Notes: generated by a model from the letters alone, not told the origin. A DNA stretch of 64,000 nucleotides from Octadecabacter sp. B2R22 (GCF_018861045.1 NZ_JAHKQJ010000002.1:1-64000); one strand, 5' to 3'; positions 35,195-46,032 are shown, numbered from the stretch's first letter. Translations and numbers: made by a program.

Positions 35195-36211
35195 ATGAAA
35201 AAATCAGTATTCCTCGGCGCTATGACCGTTGCTGGTCTTGCTGCTGGCGCAGCTGCTGCAGGCACGCTTGACGATGTCAAAGCACGCGGCACGCTTAACT
35301 GTGGTGTTACAACTGGTCTTGTTGGCTTCGCGGCACCTGACGCCAATGGCGTTTGGGATGGCTTCGACGTTGGCGTATGCCGCGCGGTTGCTGCCGCTGT
35401 TCTTGGCGACCCAATGGCAGTCGAGTTCGTTCCAACAACTGGTCAAACACGTTTCACAGCGCTTGCGTCTGGCGAAATCGACCTGCTGGCACGTAACACA
35501 ACTTGGACATTCTCCCGCGACGTCGACCTTAAGTTCGAATTCGTTGGCGTGAACTACTATGACGGCCAAGGCTTCATGGTTCCACGTGAACTGGGCGTTT
35601 CTTCCGCTCAAGATCTCGACGGCGCGACTGTTTGCATTCAGACAGGCACAACAACAGAGCTGAACTTGGCGGATTACTTCCGTTCTAACGACATCTCCTA
35701 TGAGCCAGTGCCAATCGAAACAAACGCTGAAGCACAACAGCAGTACCTTGCTGGCGCTTGCGACGTTTACACAACAGACGCATCCGGCCTTGCTGCGACA
35801 CGTGCGACATTCGAAAACCCAGGCGACCACGTTCTGCTGCCAGAAATCGTATCCAAAGAGCCACTCGGCCCACTGGTACGTCACGGCGACAACGAATGGG
35901 CTGACGTTGCACGTTGGACATTGAACGCACTGATCACAGCTGAAGAGCTGGGTGTGACATCTGCAAACATCGCAGAACTGTCCGCAGGCACGAACAACCC
36001 AGAGATCAACCGTCTCTTGGGCACTGAAGGTGAACTGGGCGCGATGCTCGGCCTCGAAGCTGACTGGGCGAAAAACGCTCTGATGGCTGGCGGCAACTAC
36101 GGTGAGCTGTTCGAAGCGAACATCGGTGAAAGCACACCAATCGGTCTGGCACGTGGCTTGAACGCCATGTGGACAGAAGGTGGTCTGATCTACTCCCCAC
36201 CATTCCGCTAA
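35195..36211 (+). CDS. aapJ: General L-amino acid ABC transporter, binding protein
   Basis: AapJ of 338 residues, the periplasmic binding protein of a broad-range L-amino-acid importer. Signal peptide MKKSVFLGAMTVAGLAAGAA, then a PBP family 3 domain with RGTLNCGVTTGLVGFAAPD and LLARNTTWTFSRD. Start at ATG 35195 with AGGAAGG; the long open frame to the left is discarded. The upstream 220 bp holds a short hairpin (GCGCAAGG/CCTTGCGT, near 35102) and should carry the operon promoter. Confidence 0.94.
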   Translation: MKKSVFLGAMTVAGLAAGAAAAGTLDDVKARGTLNCGVTTGLVGFAAPDANGVWDGFDVGVCRAVAAAVLGDPMAVEFVPTTGQTRFTALASGEIDLLARNTTWTFSRDVDLKFEFVGVNYYDGQGFMVPRELGVSSAQDLDGATVCIQTGTTTELNLADYFRSNDISYEPVPIETNAEAQQQYLAGACDVYTTDASGLAATRATFENPGDHVLLPEIVSKEPLGPLVRHGDNEWADVARWTLNALITAEELGVTSANIAELSAGTNNPEINRLLGTEGELGAMLGLEADWAKNALMAGGNYGELFEANIGESTPIGLARGLNAMWTEGGLIYSPPFR

Positions 36212-36224
36212 GACCTACAGTATT

Positions 36225-36251
36225 GGGCGCGATCTTCGGATCGCGCCCTTT
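36225..36251 (+). promoter_or_regulatory. Partial terminator between aapJ and aapQ
   Basis: GGGCGCGATC-TTCG-GATCGCGCCC, a perfect 10-bp stem with UUCG loop, then TTT. It should make AapJ mRNA more abundant than permease mRNA. Confidence 0.8.
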
Positions 36252-36353
36252 CACTTCTAAACCACATAAAAATTAAGCTAAGACACAAGTGGTGGGATCA
36301 ACCGACCCGTAGATGTCTTACATTTTGCCCGACAGGGGCGAGGGAGTTTGCGG

Positions 36354-37586
36354 ATGACGACGCTCACTGATCCGCCGAAAGGTAACTTTCGGCTAAGCCA
36401 GCTCATTTACGATACACGCTACCGGTCGATCACCATCCAAGTGATTGCGATGATCCTGGTTTTGCTTGGCATTTTCTGGCTTGTGAACAACACCATTCAG
36501 AACCTCTCTGCTTTGGGCAAAGATTTTGATTTCGGGTTCCTGTCCCAACCTGCGGGTTATGACATTAACCAACGATTGGTCGAGTACACCTCCCAATCCA
36601 GCCACGGGCGTGCCGCTATTGTCGGTATTCTCAATACGCTTCTAATTGCCTTTTTGGGGTGCATTCTCGCAACCATCCTTGGTGTTGTTGTTGGGGTCTT
36701 GCGCCTTTCAAAGAACTGGGTCGTGAGCCGCATGATGGCGGTCTACGTTGAAGGGTTCCGCAACGTGCCTCTTTTGCTTTGGATCATTGCGATCTTTGCG
36801 TTGATGACCGAAGGCATGGCGCAGCCACGTGATTTCAAAGTTGGCGGTGACGCCAGCATGATCTTGGGAGACAGTGTCGCGGTCACAAACCGTGGGGTCT
36901 ATGTGCCGGGGGTCATTCTCGAGAACGGGCTGTTTGGCTCCGCTGTTCTGAACTGGCTGCTCATTCTTGCGGTCCTAATAGCCAGCATTGTGTGCATTCG
37001 CATTCTAAGCCGTCGTGCCGACCACATACAGGAATCGACAGGTGTTCGTCCGACAACGTGGTATCAACAGCTTGCTCTTTTGATCGTTCCAGTTGGTTTG
37101 GTTCTGATCCTTATGGGCGCGCAACTTCAGTTCCCTTACCTTAAAGGGTTCAACTTTACTGACGGTATTCACCTGCGTAACTCGCTGATCGCTCTATGGC
37201 TCGCCTTGTCCCTTTATACCGGCGCCTTCATCGCCGAGATTGTCCGGTCTGGTATCCTGGCGATTTCCAAAGGCCAGTCAGAGGCCGCAGCAGCACTGGG
37301 CATGCGCCCGAGCCGCACCATGAACCTTGTGATATTGCCGCAAGCGATGCGCGTTATCATTCCACCACTGATTTCACAGTTCTTGAACCTGACCAAAAAC
37401 TCGTCGTTGGCGATTGCGGTTGGCTACATGGATGTCCGCTCAACACTGGGCGGCATTACCATCAACCAAACCGGTCGGGAGTTGGAAGGTATCTTGCTGA
37501 TGGCATTGTTCTACCTTGTCCTTAGCCTTGTGATTTCGGGCGTGATGAACGTCTACAACAACCGCACGCAGTTGCAGGAGCGTTGA
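36354..37586 (+). CDS. aapQ: General L-amino acid ABC transporter, permease AapQ
   Basis: A 410-residue inner-membrane permease with about eight transmembrane segments. It carries the ABC permease EAA loop (EIVRSGILAISKGQSEAAAALG) in parts IVRSGILAISKGQSEAAAA and the ATPase contact after it. The ATG at 36354 follows AGGGAG; a TTG two codons earlier is also in frame. It pairs with AapM to form the channel. Confidence 0.93.
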   Translation: MTTLTDPPKGNFRLSQLIYDTRYRSITIQVIAMILVLLGIFWLVNNTIQNLSALGKDFDFGFLSQPAGYDINQRLVEYTSQSSHGRAAIVGILNTLLIAFLGCILATILGVVVGVLRLSKNWVVSRMMAVYVEGFRNVPLLLWIIAIFALMTEGMAQPRDFKVGGDASMILGDSVAVTNRGVYVPGVILENGLFGSAVLNWLLILAVLIASIVCIRILSRRADHIQESTGVRPTTWYQQLALLIVPVGLVLILMGAQLQFPYLKGFNFTDGIHLRNSLIALWLALSLYTGAFIAEIVRSGILAISKGQSEAAAALGMRPSRTMNLVILPQAMRVIIPPLISQFLNLTKNSSLAIAVGYMDVRSTLGGITINQTGRELEGILLMALFYLVLSLVISGVMNVYNNRTQLQER

Positions 37587-37587
37587 T

Positions 37588-39942
37588 ATGAACAATTCAG
37601 AAATCAGCTTTGTCCGTACCGAAATGCTTCCTGAGAAGGCTCCGCCTGCGAAAGAGACGGGTGCTATCAAATGGGTCCGCCAGAACCTGTTCTCAGGCTG
37701 GCTGAACATCCTGCTGACGGTTTTGTCGCTGTTTGCGATCTATTCCGTGCTGTCATTGATTTTGCCATGGGCTTTCGGGGGTGTCTGGAACGCGGGTTCC
37801 TTGACCGAATGTCGCGAAGTCCTCTTTTCCTTCTACAAGGGTAGCCATGATGGCGCGTGTTGGGCTGTGATCGAAGACCGCTGGTTGCAGATCATGTTCG
37901 GCTTCTATCCGCCAGAACTTTACTGGCGCCCGATCCTCGCGTTTGTTCTGCTGTTTGTCGCACTTGCGCCAATCTTGTTTGCAGACAAGGTGCCGGGGCA
38001 GTTGGTCTGGTTCTCACTGGCTTACCCGTTTCTTGCAGCGTGGCTGGTTTGGGGCGGATCTGTCTGGCTACCGATCTTTGCAGCCTTTGGTTTCGTGGCC
38101 GCCGTTATCGCATACAAAATCCTGAGCAAACTAGCTGGACCAATCGTCGCGAACCTTGGCGCATTGGCAGCCGCCTTGATCTGGTGGGGCATGTTGATGG
38201 CTCCGATTAGCGATGGGCTGCACAAAATGGTAGGTTCGAGCCGGTTTGATAACACCGTCGCGACCTTGAACGCGCGGACTGACGAACTCCCTGCGCAGGT
38301 TGCTGCTGAAGATGCGTTGCTTGAGGCAAAACAGGCCGAGATTGCAGAAGCTGTCGCAGTTAAGAATGAAATTCTGATCGAAATGACCGGAATTCGGATC
38401 GAAGAGTTCGGGATCGAAGAACAGTTCGAAGCCAAAGAGGTTGCCCTGCAACGTCTTGATGGTGCGTCCGAAAGCGTTTCTGATCTGGCTGATATTCTCG
38501 ACGAATGGGGCGGGGCACCTGCGGCCGCGTCCGACGCATCCGAAGTCGACATCGCCAAAGCGCAAGCCGCTGCGGAAACAGCAGAAGATTTGGTGGGTGA
38601 CATCGGGTCTTTGCTGTCTGGCGCTCTGTCCGATCTGGCTGGGGATACGGTTGATCCCTCCGAGCTTTTGGTTCCTTCTGCGTCACAAGCTGATCCTTCT
38701 ATCCTTGAGGATGTCAGCTCAATGGTAAGCAAGGCCGGTTTGGAAGATCCGATTGCCGCGCTTATCGCGCGTGCGGAATCGGTGACGACAGAAACGTCCG
38801 AAGCCGATCTGAAAGACCTTCAGGCGGATATTGAAACTGCGTCTGCGGCGCTTGGGGCTAATATTGAGGCTCTTCAGACAGTCCATGACAAGGTGATTGC
38901 GACAAACGCAGATGCCCTCGTGGAACCTCAAGCCCGCCTGCTTGATCAAACGGCAATTCTGACGGCTTTGCGCGATGACCAAACCGTCATCTCCCAAAGT
39001 AAATTCCGTCTGGAAACAGAGCTATCGGAAGGCAACAGCTTCCTGTCATCTTTGCAGTCGCTGAATGAACGAGAAGCCTCTTTGCCGATCCTTCAGGGTC
39101 GTGTTGATGAGTTAAAGGCTGAGTTGCCCCGCAACATGCGAAACCTGATCGCCGTGAACCAACTTCCAGAGGGGACCTCCTCTGCGGATGAGCGGCTCTT
39201 GTCCGAGTATTTGGGCGCGAAGAACGATGTTCTCAGCGTCTCTGCATCCGTCAACGATACTTACGGCGAATTGGGTCGTGTTGGTTTGTTGCCTATCGAT
39301 AGTCGTAAGATTGGTGGTTTCATGCTGGCGCTGATCATCGGGATTGCTGGCATCGTGCTATCACTGCCACTTGGCATTCTGTTGGCACTTGGTCGCCAGT
39401 CGCACCTGTTCATCGTCAACAAGATCTGCGTTGTCTTCATCGAAGTCATTCGCGGCGTACCGTTGATCGTGTGGCTGTTCACAGCATCCTTGTTGTTGAA
39501 CTACTTCTTGCCACCAGGCACGAACTTCGACCTCGTCTTGCGCGTGATCATTATGGTGACATTGTTCGCCGCGGCCTACATCGCGGAAGTTATCCGCGGT
39601 GGCCTCGCGGCGCTGCCGACCGGTCAGTATGAAGGAGCGGACAGTCTTGGCCTAAGCTACTGGCAATCGATGCAACTCATCATCCTGCCACAAGCGATGA
39701 AGATTTCTATTCCGGGTATCGTGAACACCTTTATCGGTCTGTTCAAAGACACCACTCTGGTTCTCTTCATCGGCCTGTTTGACCCGATCGGCCTTGCCGG
39801 TGCCATCCGTGCGGATACCGCTTGGAACGGCATCTATTGGGAACTCTTTATCTTTATCGGACTGCTGTTCTTTATCTTCTGCTTCAGCATGGGCCGTTAT
39901 TCCCTACACCTCGAGAAAAAGCTTCAACGTGAGCACCGTTAA
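37588..39942 (+). CDS. aapM: General L-amino acid ABC transporter, permease AapM with large coiled-coil insertion
   Basis: A 784-residue AapM; the family is usually about 380-440. Residues 1-220 contain the normal N-terminal membrane segments, and residues about 572-784 the ABC permease domain ([21 protein letters not shown], in parts; EAA loop [20 protein letters not shown]). Between them, residues about 221-571 are an extra polar, Ala/Glu/Asp/Leu-rich block with heptad-like patterns, predicted to form long coiled coils, with no Cys. The reading frame runs through without disruption and its codon use matches the rest. It is placed 1 bp after aapQ and 11 bp before aapP. It should still work as the partner of AapQ. 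Confidence 0.92.
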   Translation: MNNSEISFVRTEMLPEKAPPAKETGAIKWVRQNLFSGWLNILLTVLSLFAIYSVLSLILPWAFGGVWNAGSLTECREVLFSFYKGSHDGACWAVIEDRWLQIMFGFYPPELYWRPILAFVLLFVALAPILFADKVPGQLVWFSLAYPFLAAWLVWGGSVWLPIFAAFGFVAAVIAYKILSKLAGPIVANLGALAAALIWWGMLMAPISDGLHKMVGSSRFDNTVATLNARTDELPAQVAAEDALLEAKQAEIAEAVAVKNEILIEMTGIRIEEFGIEEQFEAKEVALQRLDGASESVSDLADILDEWGGAPAAASDASEVDIAKAQAAAETAEDLVGDIGSLLSGALSDLAGDTVDPSELLVPSASQADPSILEDVSSMVSKAGLEDPIAALIARAESVTTETSEADLKDLQADIETASAALGANIEALQTVHDKVIATNADALVEPQARLLDQTAILTALRDDQTVISQSKFRLETELSEGNSFLSSLQSLNEREASLPILQGRVDELKAELPRNMRNLIAVNQLPEGTSSADERLLSEYLGAKNDVLSVSASVNDTYGELGRVGLLPIDSRKIGGFMLALIIGIAGIVLSLPLGILLALGRQSHLFIVNKICVVFIEVIRGVPLIVWLFTASLLLNYFLPPGTNFDLVLRVIIMVTLFAAAYIAEVIRGGLAALPTGQYEGADSLGLSYWQSMQLIILPQAMKISIPGIVNTFIGLFKDTTLVLFIGLFDPIGLAGAIRADTAWNGIYWELFIFIGLLFFIFCFSMGRYSLHLEKKLQREHR

Positions 39943-39953
39943 GGAGACCTCTA

Positions 39954-40745
39954 ATGTCTGACACAACAACAGAACGCGCGATCAATCGCGATGCCATGAC
40001 GGTCTCTGATGAGGTCGCGATCCAGATCACAAACATGGACAAATGGTATGGCACATTCCACGTCCTGAAGGACATCAACCTGACGGTTAACCGCGGTGAG
40101 CGGATCGTTATTGCGGGACCTTCCGGGTCCGGTAAATCGACGCTCATCCGGTGCATCAACCGTCTGGAAGAGCATCAGGCTGGCACCATCATGGTGGACG
40201 GAACTGAGCTGTCCTCCGACCTCAAGAACATCGATAAGATTCGTTCCGAAGTCGGCATGTGCTTTCAGCACTTCAACCTGTTCCCGCACCTGACCATTCT
40301 GGAAAACTGTACGCTGGCACAAATCTGGGTCCGTAAGACACCCAAGAAAGAAGCCGAAGACATCGCGATGCACTTCCTTGAGAAAGTGAAGATCCCAGAG
40401 CAAGCCGACAAATACCCGGGTATGTTGTCGGGTGGTCAGCAGCAGCGTGTGGCGATTGCCCGTTCGCTATGCATGAAACCACGCATTATGTTGTTCGATG
40501 AACCTACGTCGGCTCTTGACCCTGAGATGATCAAAGAAGTTCTCGACACGATGATCGAGTTGGCCGAAGAAGGCATGACAATGCTCTGCGTGACCCACGA
40601 GATGGGCTTTGCCCGTCAGGTTGCCAACCGCGTTATCTTTATGGATGCCGGTCAGATCGTTGAACAAAACGAGCCTGAAGAGTTCTTTAACAACCCGAAA
40701 TCAGACCGTACGAAACTGTTCCTCAGCCAGATCTTGGGGCACTAA
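39954..40745 (+). CDS. aapP: General L-amino acid ABC transporter, ATPase AapP
   Basis: An ATP-binding subunit of 263 residues. Walker [11 protein letters not shown]-loop ([13 protein letters not shown]), ABC signature [13 protein letters not shown], Walker [15 protein letters not shown] and the switch His (CVTHEMGFA) are all intact. AAGGAGA precedes the ATG. Its stop overlaps the stop of the convergent phosphatase gene. Confidence 0.95.
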   Translation: MSDTTTERAINRDAMTVSDEVAIQITNMDKWYGTFHVLKDINLTVNRGERIVIAGPSGSGKSTLIRCINRLEEHQAGTIMVDGTELSSDLKNIDKIRSEVGMCFQHFNLFPHLTILENCTLAQIWVRKTPKKEAEDIAMHFLEKVKIPEQADKYPGMLSGGQQQRVAIARSLCMKPRIMLFDEPTSALDPEMIKEVLDTMIELAEEGMTMLCVTHEMGFARQVANRVIFMDAGQIVEQNEPEEFFNNPKSDRTKLFLSQILGH

Positions 40746-41236
40746 TCAGTCAGGTCCCGCGGGATGACGAAATCAACCGGATGGGCCGAACGGGGAACCG
40801 CGTCGGCCCATTTTTCTATTGGCAGGTCGCAAACCAAGGTCGCGCCTGTCGGGTAGTCAAGAAACCGGCTGTGATCGGGATGCGCGGCCAGAATTCCTTC
40901 GGCGAACTCTGCAATCCCGGGATTGTGGGCAAGCATAAGAACCGTATCACCCGTACCCTGTTTCAACGTCTTTAACAGCATGTTTGGTGACGCGAGGTAG
41001 AGGTCCGGCTTGAACGTCACTGGGGTGTCGATTGCCAAACGGCTGAACGTTTCCCCCGTACGTGTCGCGGAGGAACACAGAACTTCATCCGGCAGATACC
41101 CATTCTCGGACAACCACACGCCAAGTGCGGTCGCACTTTTGCGGCCACGTTCATTCAAGGGGCGTTCGATGTCACTCAGCAGGGGATCATCCCAACCGGA
41201 CTTTGCGTGGCGCATAAGGATCAATCGTTTGGTCAT
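40742..41236 (-). CDS. SixA-type histidine phosphatase family protein
   Basis: A 164-residue protein of the histidine phosphatase superfamily. The RHG-like motif [11 protein letters not shown] carries the catalytic His near residue 9 and the second His lies in [14 protein letters not shown]. This is the short form typified by SixA, a phosphohistidine phosphatase. I start it at ATG 41236 ([12 protein letters not shown]); the open frame further left lies inside the neighbouring gene. It overlaps the upstream 4Fe-4S gene by 4 bp. Confidence 0.88.
   Translation of the reverse strand: MTKRLILMRHAKSGWDDPLLSDIERPLNERGRKSATALGVWLSENGYLPDEVLCSSATRTGETFSRLAIDTPVTFKPDLYLASPNMLLKTLKQGTGDTVLMLAHNPGIAEFAEGILAAHPDHSRFLDYPTGATLVCDLPIEKWADAVPRSAHPVDFVIPRDLTD
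40781..40816 (+). terminator. Terminator of the aap operon, inside the convergent gene
   Basis: ATGGGCCGA / TCGGCCCAT with an inner CGG/CCG stem, then TTTTT. It lies 36 nt after the aapP stop, within the coding end of the convergent phosphatase gene. Confidence 0.75.
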
Positions 41237-41844
41237 GACGGGTGAAATGCCTCCATGTGGAATGCAGTTTGTGCGGGGTCTCGCGGGTAAGACTGGCTGA
41301 TTGGGCAGCTCATTCGGACCCGACAGGCCGCGCGGCAAGCGGCATCTGTTTCGATATGTGCCTTACAGCCCTGCACGTCATAGCTGTTTGGGCCTAGTGC
41401 CGACACAGGGCATGCCGTGAGGCAGGGGCGCGTGGTGCAGGTGTCGCAGGGCGACGTAGATTGCTTGGGCAACTCGATTTGGCCCGTAAACCGCAAGGCC
41501 CCACGATAAGACACCAACAGTCCCGCGTCCTTATGCACCAGCAACCCGACAGGGCTCTGCCACGCCTCACCGCTATTCAGGGCCCACGCAATGAACGGGT
41601 TAAATGGCGGGCCGCCGAACGGAAACACGGCTTGGGCGTCCAAGTGTTTTGCGATGTCTGAAATGGCCGCCAGAGACCAAGCGTCTAACGGGTTATCCCC
41701 CGTGAACGCGGGATGTTCGGTGACGTAATCCCAAAAGCCGTCCGCAGGGCCTAGTAGGATCATCGTGTAACCGTCTTCGTGAAAGCCCCCCAATGGGGTA
41801 AGCCGTAGCGCTGCTACGGCTGCGGCGATCTGCTCTAGCGTCAC
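41233..41844 (-). CDS. 4Fe-4S ferredoxin-like protein related to QueG
   Basis: A 203-residue protein with a C-terminal iron-sulfur domain: [18 protein letters not shown] gives a CxxCxxxxCxxxCP cluster, and [20 protein letters not shown] with a last MSCP gives more Cys. The layout resembles the ferredoxin part of epoxyqueuosine reductase without its cobalamin domain. The role is unknown, perhaps electron transfer. It is coupled to argB (ATGA overlap) and to the phosphatase gene. Confidence 0.7.
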   Translation of the reverse strand: MTLEQIAAAVAALRLTPLGGFHEDGYTMILLGPADGFWDYVTEHPAFTGDNPLDAWSLAAISDIAKHLDAQAVFPFGGPPFNPFIAWALNSGEAWQSPVGLLVHKDAGLLVSYRGALRFTGQIELPKQSTSPCDTCTTRPCLTACPVSALGPNSYDVQGCKAHIETDAACRAACRVRMSCPISQSYPRDPAQTAFHMEAFHPS

Positions 41845-42707
41845 TTCGCCGCCCGAATGATGGACCCAGCGCCGTGTTCTGTGAACAGTTCCAGCAGGCA
41901 GGCATTCGGCGCTCTACCATCAAGGATAACGGCGGCACGCACGCCACCTTCTAGGGCATCCAGACAGGTCTGCGTTTTGGGGATCATGCCACCGGCAATC
42001 ACACCAGAGGCGGTCATTTCGTTCACCTGATCCACAGTCAAATCCGTAAGAACGGTCTTTGTTTCGTCCATCACGCCGGGCACATCCGTCAGCAACAGTA
42101 GGCGATCTGCCGTCAAGGCGGCAGCGATTGCGCCAGCCGCAGTGTCGCCGTTGATATTCATGGTCTCGCCATTGCGACCTGCACCGAGCGGCGCAATTAC
42201 GGGGATGGTATTGGCATCAAACAGGGTCGTCAGAACGCCGGTATCAATCTCGGCGGGTGTCCCCACAAGACCAAGCTCTGGTGCATCCTGATCGCAGATG
42301 ATCAAGTTTGCATCCTTGCCAGACAGTCCAACCGCACGCCCGCCTTGGCGGTTGATTGCGCCAACGATCCACTTGTTCACACGGCCAGACAGGACCATCT
42401 CAACGACCTCGACGGTCGCTTTATCGGTCACCCGTTTGCCGTTTACGAACTCGGACTTGATCTCGAGCTTTTCGAGCATTTCGTTGATCATCGGCCCGCC
42501 GCCATGGACGATCACGGGATTCACACCAACCTGCTGCATCAGCACGACATCGCGGGCGAAGTCTTCCATCGCCTCTTCTGACGACATGGCATGGCCGCCC
42601 AGTTTGATGACAACAACGGCATCATTATAGCGCTGCAAATACGGCAGTGCTGCACTGAGGGTGGATGCAGTGGCGATCCAATCGCGGTTCATATCTTGCT
42701 TTCTCAT
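41841..42707 (-). CDS. argB: Acetylglutamate kinase
   Basis: ArgB of 288 residues, catalysing the second step of arginine synthesis. [10 protein letters not shown] (phosphate-binding Lys-Gly-Gly), [15 protein letters not shown] and [20 protein letters not shown] (the last is 20 residues) are conserved. AGGAAG is 5 nt before the ATG. The gene follows engB, the usual order in Rhodobacterales. Confidence 0.95.
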   Translation of the reverse strand: MRKQDMNRDWIATASTLSAALPYLQRYNDAVVVIKLGGHAMSSEEAMEDFARDVVLMQQVGVNPVIVHGGGPMINEMLEKLEIKSEFVNGKRVTDKATVEVVEMVLSGRVNKWIVGAINRQGGRAVGLSGKDANLIICDQDAPELGLVGTPAEIDTGVLTTLFDANTIPVIAPLGAGRNGETMNINGDTAAGAIAAALTADRLLLLTDVPGVMDETKTVLTDLTVDQVNEMTASGVIAGGMIPKTQTCLDALEGGVRAAVILDGRAPNACLLELFTEHGAGSIIRAAK

Positions 42708-42735
42708 GTTCTTCCTAAGGCGGGCGGTCTTGGCG

Positions 42736-43386
42736 TCAGTCTATCCCTGAGATGATTGCGCGCAATGTTTCAATTCCCTCGCCCTTTTCGGACGATGTCA
42801 GAACCATCTCAGGGAAGGCGGATGGGAATTTCTGCAGCTTCTCTCGAACCTGAACGAGAACCTTTTCGAGTTCTCCCTTCTTGAGCTTATCCGTCTTGGT
42901 CATCACACATTGGAACGTGACCGCCGCGCTGGCGAGCAACGCCATGATCTCTTCGTCGACGGGTTTGATCCCATGGCGCGCATCAACCAGAACAAAGGCA
43001 CGGCGCAATGTGACGCGGCCACGCAGGTAGTTCTTCAGCAATCGCTGCCATTTTTCGACAACCGGAATGGGCGCGTTTGCGTAGCCATACCCCGGGAGGT
43101 CGACAAGATAGTAGCTTTCGCCAACAGTGAAGTAGTTGATCTCTTGCGTTCGGCCTGGCGTGTTGGACGCCCGTGCGAGGCCCTTGCGGCCTGTCAGCGC
43201 GTTAATCAGGCTGGACTTACCCACGTTGGATCGCCCTGCAAAGCAGACCTCTGGGCGGTCAGCTTCGGGAAGGCCGTCCATCGCGACGACGCCTTTTACG
43301 AATTCGGTTTCACCGGCAAAAAGGATACGGCCCGCTTCGCGTGTCGCGTCATCGGGGGCTTCCGCCTCGGGAAAGGGTAGTTGCAT
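42736..43386 (-). CDS. engB: Ribosome biogenesis GTP-binding protein YsxC/EngB
   Basis: A 216-residue TRAFAC GTPase for 50S assembly. G1 [16 protein letters not shown]2 [13 protein letters not shown]3 [10 protein letters not shown] and G4 TKTDKL are complete. Its start follows directly on the stop of the MOSC gene. Confidence 0.95.
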   Translation of the reverse strand: MQLPFPEAEAPDDATREAGRILFAGETEFVKGVVAMDGLPEADRPEVCFAGRSNVGKSSLINALTGRKGLARASNTPGRTQEINYFTVGESYYLVDLPGYGYANAPIPVVEKWQRLLKNYLRGRVTLRRAFVLVDARHGIKPVDEEIMALLASAAVTFQCVMTKTDKLKKGELEKVLVQVREKLQKFPSAFPEMVLTSSEKGEGIETLRAIISGID

Positions 43387-44130
43387 TCAAAGCACCTCTG
43401 CTTGGTCGCCAAGTGCGACATGGCCGGATTTCGTCACGACAGCATAGACGCCAAAGTCTTGGTGTCCAAAGCTGGATTTCAGTACCCCGAGAGTGTCGGC
43501 GTCGCGTTCGCCAGTCACAGGGTTTGCGGCGGTGTGCATGCACCGCCCGATAGGTTCGCGAACTTCAAGCTCTGCGCTGCCGATCCGGATGGTTTTCCCG
43601 ACCCAGTTCAGTTCATCCCAAGCGCCAATACCATCGAGCCAGATGTTTCCGCGCCAACGTTCCATCTCGAGCGGACCACCAAGCGCGGCTTCGACTGACG
43701 TGTGGCTGGCCATGTTCATGATCGAAACTGACGGGTAGTCGGAATCAGTGATGCCTCGGTCTGATAGGCTAACAAGGCTCTGGGGCTGTTGACGATCTTC
43801 GGGATAAAGTGGTGCGGCCCAAGCCAAAAACGCTTGGCTTTCGGTCTCTGGGTTGAATGTCACTTCGCCCAAGTCGGCATGGCGCAAAGTCATCATGTGC
43901 GACGTGTCATCAAAGGTTGCCCAAAGTCCTGCAAGCGAAGGTGTCATAGCCCCAATCATAAAATTCCGGCACATGACCCATTCGGATCCATCGAACTTGG
44001 ATTTTTCATGAGTAACCGCCCAGTGACGGTCCCACGGAAAACACTTACCTGCAGTCAAAGCAACGGCCGCGAGTGCTTCGCGGCCGTGACTCTTGATCGG
44101 GTGTCGCCAGAGTTCTGCGACTGTGCTCAT
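43387..44130 (-). CDS. MOSC domain protein
   Basis: A 247-residue protein with an N-terminal MOSC_N beta-barrel (ELWRHPIKSHGREAL) and a C-terminal MOSC domain. GRCMHTAANPVTGERD carries the Cys expected to bind the molybdenum cofactor sulfur, as in YiiM/MARC-like proteins. It may take part in Moco-dependent reduction or sulfur transfer. I use the ATG at 44130, which overlaps the yidC stop (TGATG). Confidence 0.85.
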   Translation of the reverse strand: MSTVAELWRHPIKSHGREALAAVALTAGKCFPWDRHWAVTHEKSKFDGSEWVMCRNFMIGAMTPSLAGLWATFDDTSHMMTLRHADLGEVTFNPETESQAFLAWAAPLYPEDRQQPQSLVSLSDRGITDSDYPSVSIMNMASHTSVEAALGGPLEMERWRGNIWLDGIGAWDELNWVGKTIRIGSAELEVREPIGRCMHTAANPVTGERDADTLGVLKSSFGHQDFGVYAVVTKSGHVALGDQAEVL

Positions 44131-45911
44131 CACTTAGGATCCGCTGTGTTGCGACCTGTAATGTTGCCGAAGATATCAGGCTTGAACCCTTGGCTGCGCA
44201 TGATCGCATACTGCTGCATGAACGTGATCGTGTTGTTGGCAATCCAGTAAAGAACAAGACCACTGGCAAAGCTGCCCAACATGAACATGAAGACCCATGG
44301 CATCCACGCAAAGATCATTTTTTGCGTCGCGTCTGTGGGGGCTGGGTTCAGTTTTTGCTGCAGCCACATGGAGATACCAAGAACGATTGGCATGATCCCG
44401 ATAAAGACCAGTGACAGGAACGAGTCCGTTGATGGTGCATCCCATGGGAACAATCCAAACAAGTTGAACAGGCTAGACGTATCGGGCGCACTAAGGTCTT
44501 TGATCCAGCCGATCCAAGGGGCGTGGCGCAATTCGATCGTTACGAAGATCACTTTGTACAAGGAGAAGAAGATCGGAATCTGCATCAAGATGGGCAAGCA
44601 ACCAGACGCCGGATTAACTTTATTCTCTTTATAAAGCGCCATCATGCCTTTTTGCATCTTCTCACGGTCATCGCCGGCGTCTTCTTTTAACTTGGCCATT
44701 TGGGGCTGAAGCTCACGCATTTTGGCCATGGAAACGTAGGACTTGTACGCCAATGGCAAAAGCAGTGCCTTGATCATGAAGGTCAGCGCGATGATGGACC
44801 AACCCATGTTTCCAATGAAACCGTGCAACCAGTGCAGCACTGCAAAGATCGGCTTGGTCAGGAAGAAGAACCAGCCCCAATCAATACTGTCGAGGAACCG
44901 GTCAATCCCAAGATCGTTTTGGTAACCACGAATGACTTCCCATTCCTGAGCGCCAGCAAAAAACTGCGATTGTGCCGCGACGGTAGCGCCTGCTGCGACA
45001 GTGACCATCGGATAGATCGTTTCGATCTGATAGATGTCGTTTCCGGATTTCGCCGTAGAACGGAAGTTCTGCCCCGGTGTCGGGATAAGCGCGGTCATCC
45101 AATACTGGTCGGAAAAGCCGATCCAGCCATTTTCCTCGACCTCGATGCGGCCTTCTTCAGTCGTCAGGTCTGGCATATCATCGTAATCGATTTCTTCCAT
45201 CGAATCGTCGGACATCCGCACGACACCTTCGTGCTGGATGAAGAAACCGATTTGTTCCGGCTCTCCGTGTCGTGCCACGATCCCGTATGGGCGCAAGGCC
45301 ACTTCAGAACCGCTAACGTTTTCAACGTCTTGGGTGATGGTAAACAAGAAGTCATCATCGACAGAGTATGTTTTCCGGAACATGAGGCCAGCGCCGTTGT
45401 CCCAAACCAATGTGACGTCTGAACCTGGGGATAACGTGTCACCGGATTCGATGGCCCATTCGGTCGTCGCGCTAGGTACTTGATCAGCAGTTGCACCAAC
45501 GGACGCAACCCAGCCATGCAATGCGTAGTAGGGATCTTCTTCGCCGATTGGAGAAAGGAGGCGCACCAGATCGGAATCGTCATCCAAAGTTTCGTCGTAG
45601 TTTTTCAGCGACAGATCATCAATACGACCACCAATCAGCGAAAGTGAACCGGTCAGGCTTGGGCTGTCGATGGTCACGCGCGCAGCATTTGCGAGGGTGT
45701 CGGCTAGACCGTTGTCCTCAACGGGTGTTGCGACCTGCGCAGAGTCAGCGGCCGCGTCGACGCCCAGCATTTCGCCTTCGGCAGTTGTAACTACCTCGGT
45801 TGGGGCAACAGGCTCAACTGCTTCCGGTGGTGGGAATAAAACAAACCACACCAAGATCACGAGTAAGCTAAGTGCTGTCGCAAGGATAAGATTCTTGTTC
45901 TGGTCGTCCAT
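44130..45911 (-). CDS. yidC: Membrane protein insertase YidC
   Basis: YidC of 593 residues. The N-terminal signal-anchor helix (ILATALSLLVILVWFVLF) is followed by an acidic linker, a large periplasmic beta-sandwich domain (about 60-350) and five-helix insertase core (WGWFFFLTKPIFAVLHWL onward; YKENKVNPASGCLPILMQIP is the diagnostic loop). It inserts F0c and respiratory subunits alone or with SecYEG. The ribosome-binding site lies in a duplicated 10-mer that can pair with an upstream arm. Confidence 0.95.
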   Translation of the reverse strand: MDDQNKNLILATALSLLVILVWFVLFPPPEAVEPVAPTEVVTTAEGEMLGVDAAADSAQVATPVEDNGLADTLANAARVTIDSPSLTGSLSLIGGRIDDLSLKNYDETLDDDSDLVRLLSPIGEEDPYYALHGWVASVGATADQVPSATTEWAIESGDTLSPGSDVTLVWDNGAGLMFRKTYSVDDDFLFTITQDVENVSGSEVALRPYGIVARHGEPEQIGFFIQHEGVVRMSDDSMEEIDYDDMPDLTTEEGRIEVEENGWIGFSDQYWMTALIPTPGQNFRSTAKSGNDIYQIETIYPMVTVAAGATVAAQSQFFAGAQEWEVIRGYQNDLGIDRFLDSIDWGWFFFLTKPIFAVLHWLHGFIGNMGWSIIALTFMIKALLLPLAYKSYVSMAKMRELQPQMAKLKEDAGDDREKMQKGMMALYKENKVNPASGCLPILMQIPIFFSLYKVIFVTIELRHAPWIGWIKDLSAPDTSSLFNLFGLFPWDAPSTDSFLSLVFIGIMPIVLGISMWLQQKLNPAPTDATQKMIFAWMPWVFMFMLGSFASGLVLYWIANNTITFMQQYAIMRSQGFKPDIFGNITGRNTADPK

Positions 45912-45953
45912 TGAAACCGCCTGAAACTGCCATTGAAATATCAGGCAGTTTCA
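45912..45953 (-). promoter_or_regulatory. yidC leader with alternative stem-loops
   Basis: Read on the minus strand: TGAAACTGCC, a 12-nt loop, GGCAGTTTCA, then GGCGGTTTCA directly before ATG. The first arm pairs perfectly with the second block (10/10) and, with one G-U pair, equally well with the third, which contains the GGCGG ribosome-binding site. The two pairings exclude each other, so one frees and one hides the translation start. Confidence 0.6.
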
Positions 45954-46032
45954 ATAGGTCGAGCGCCCAAAGGTCAAGCTGTTTTCCCTTATTTTCTTTA
46001 AGTATTGCCAGAGATGCCTTGGGTGGCTGCGT

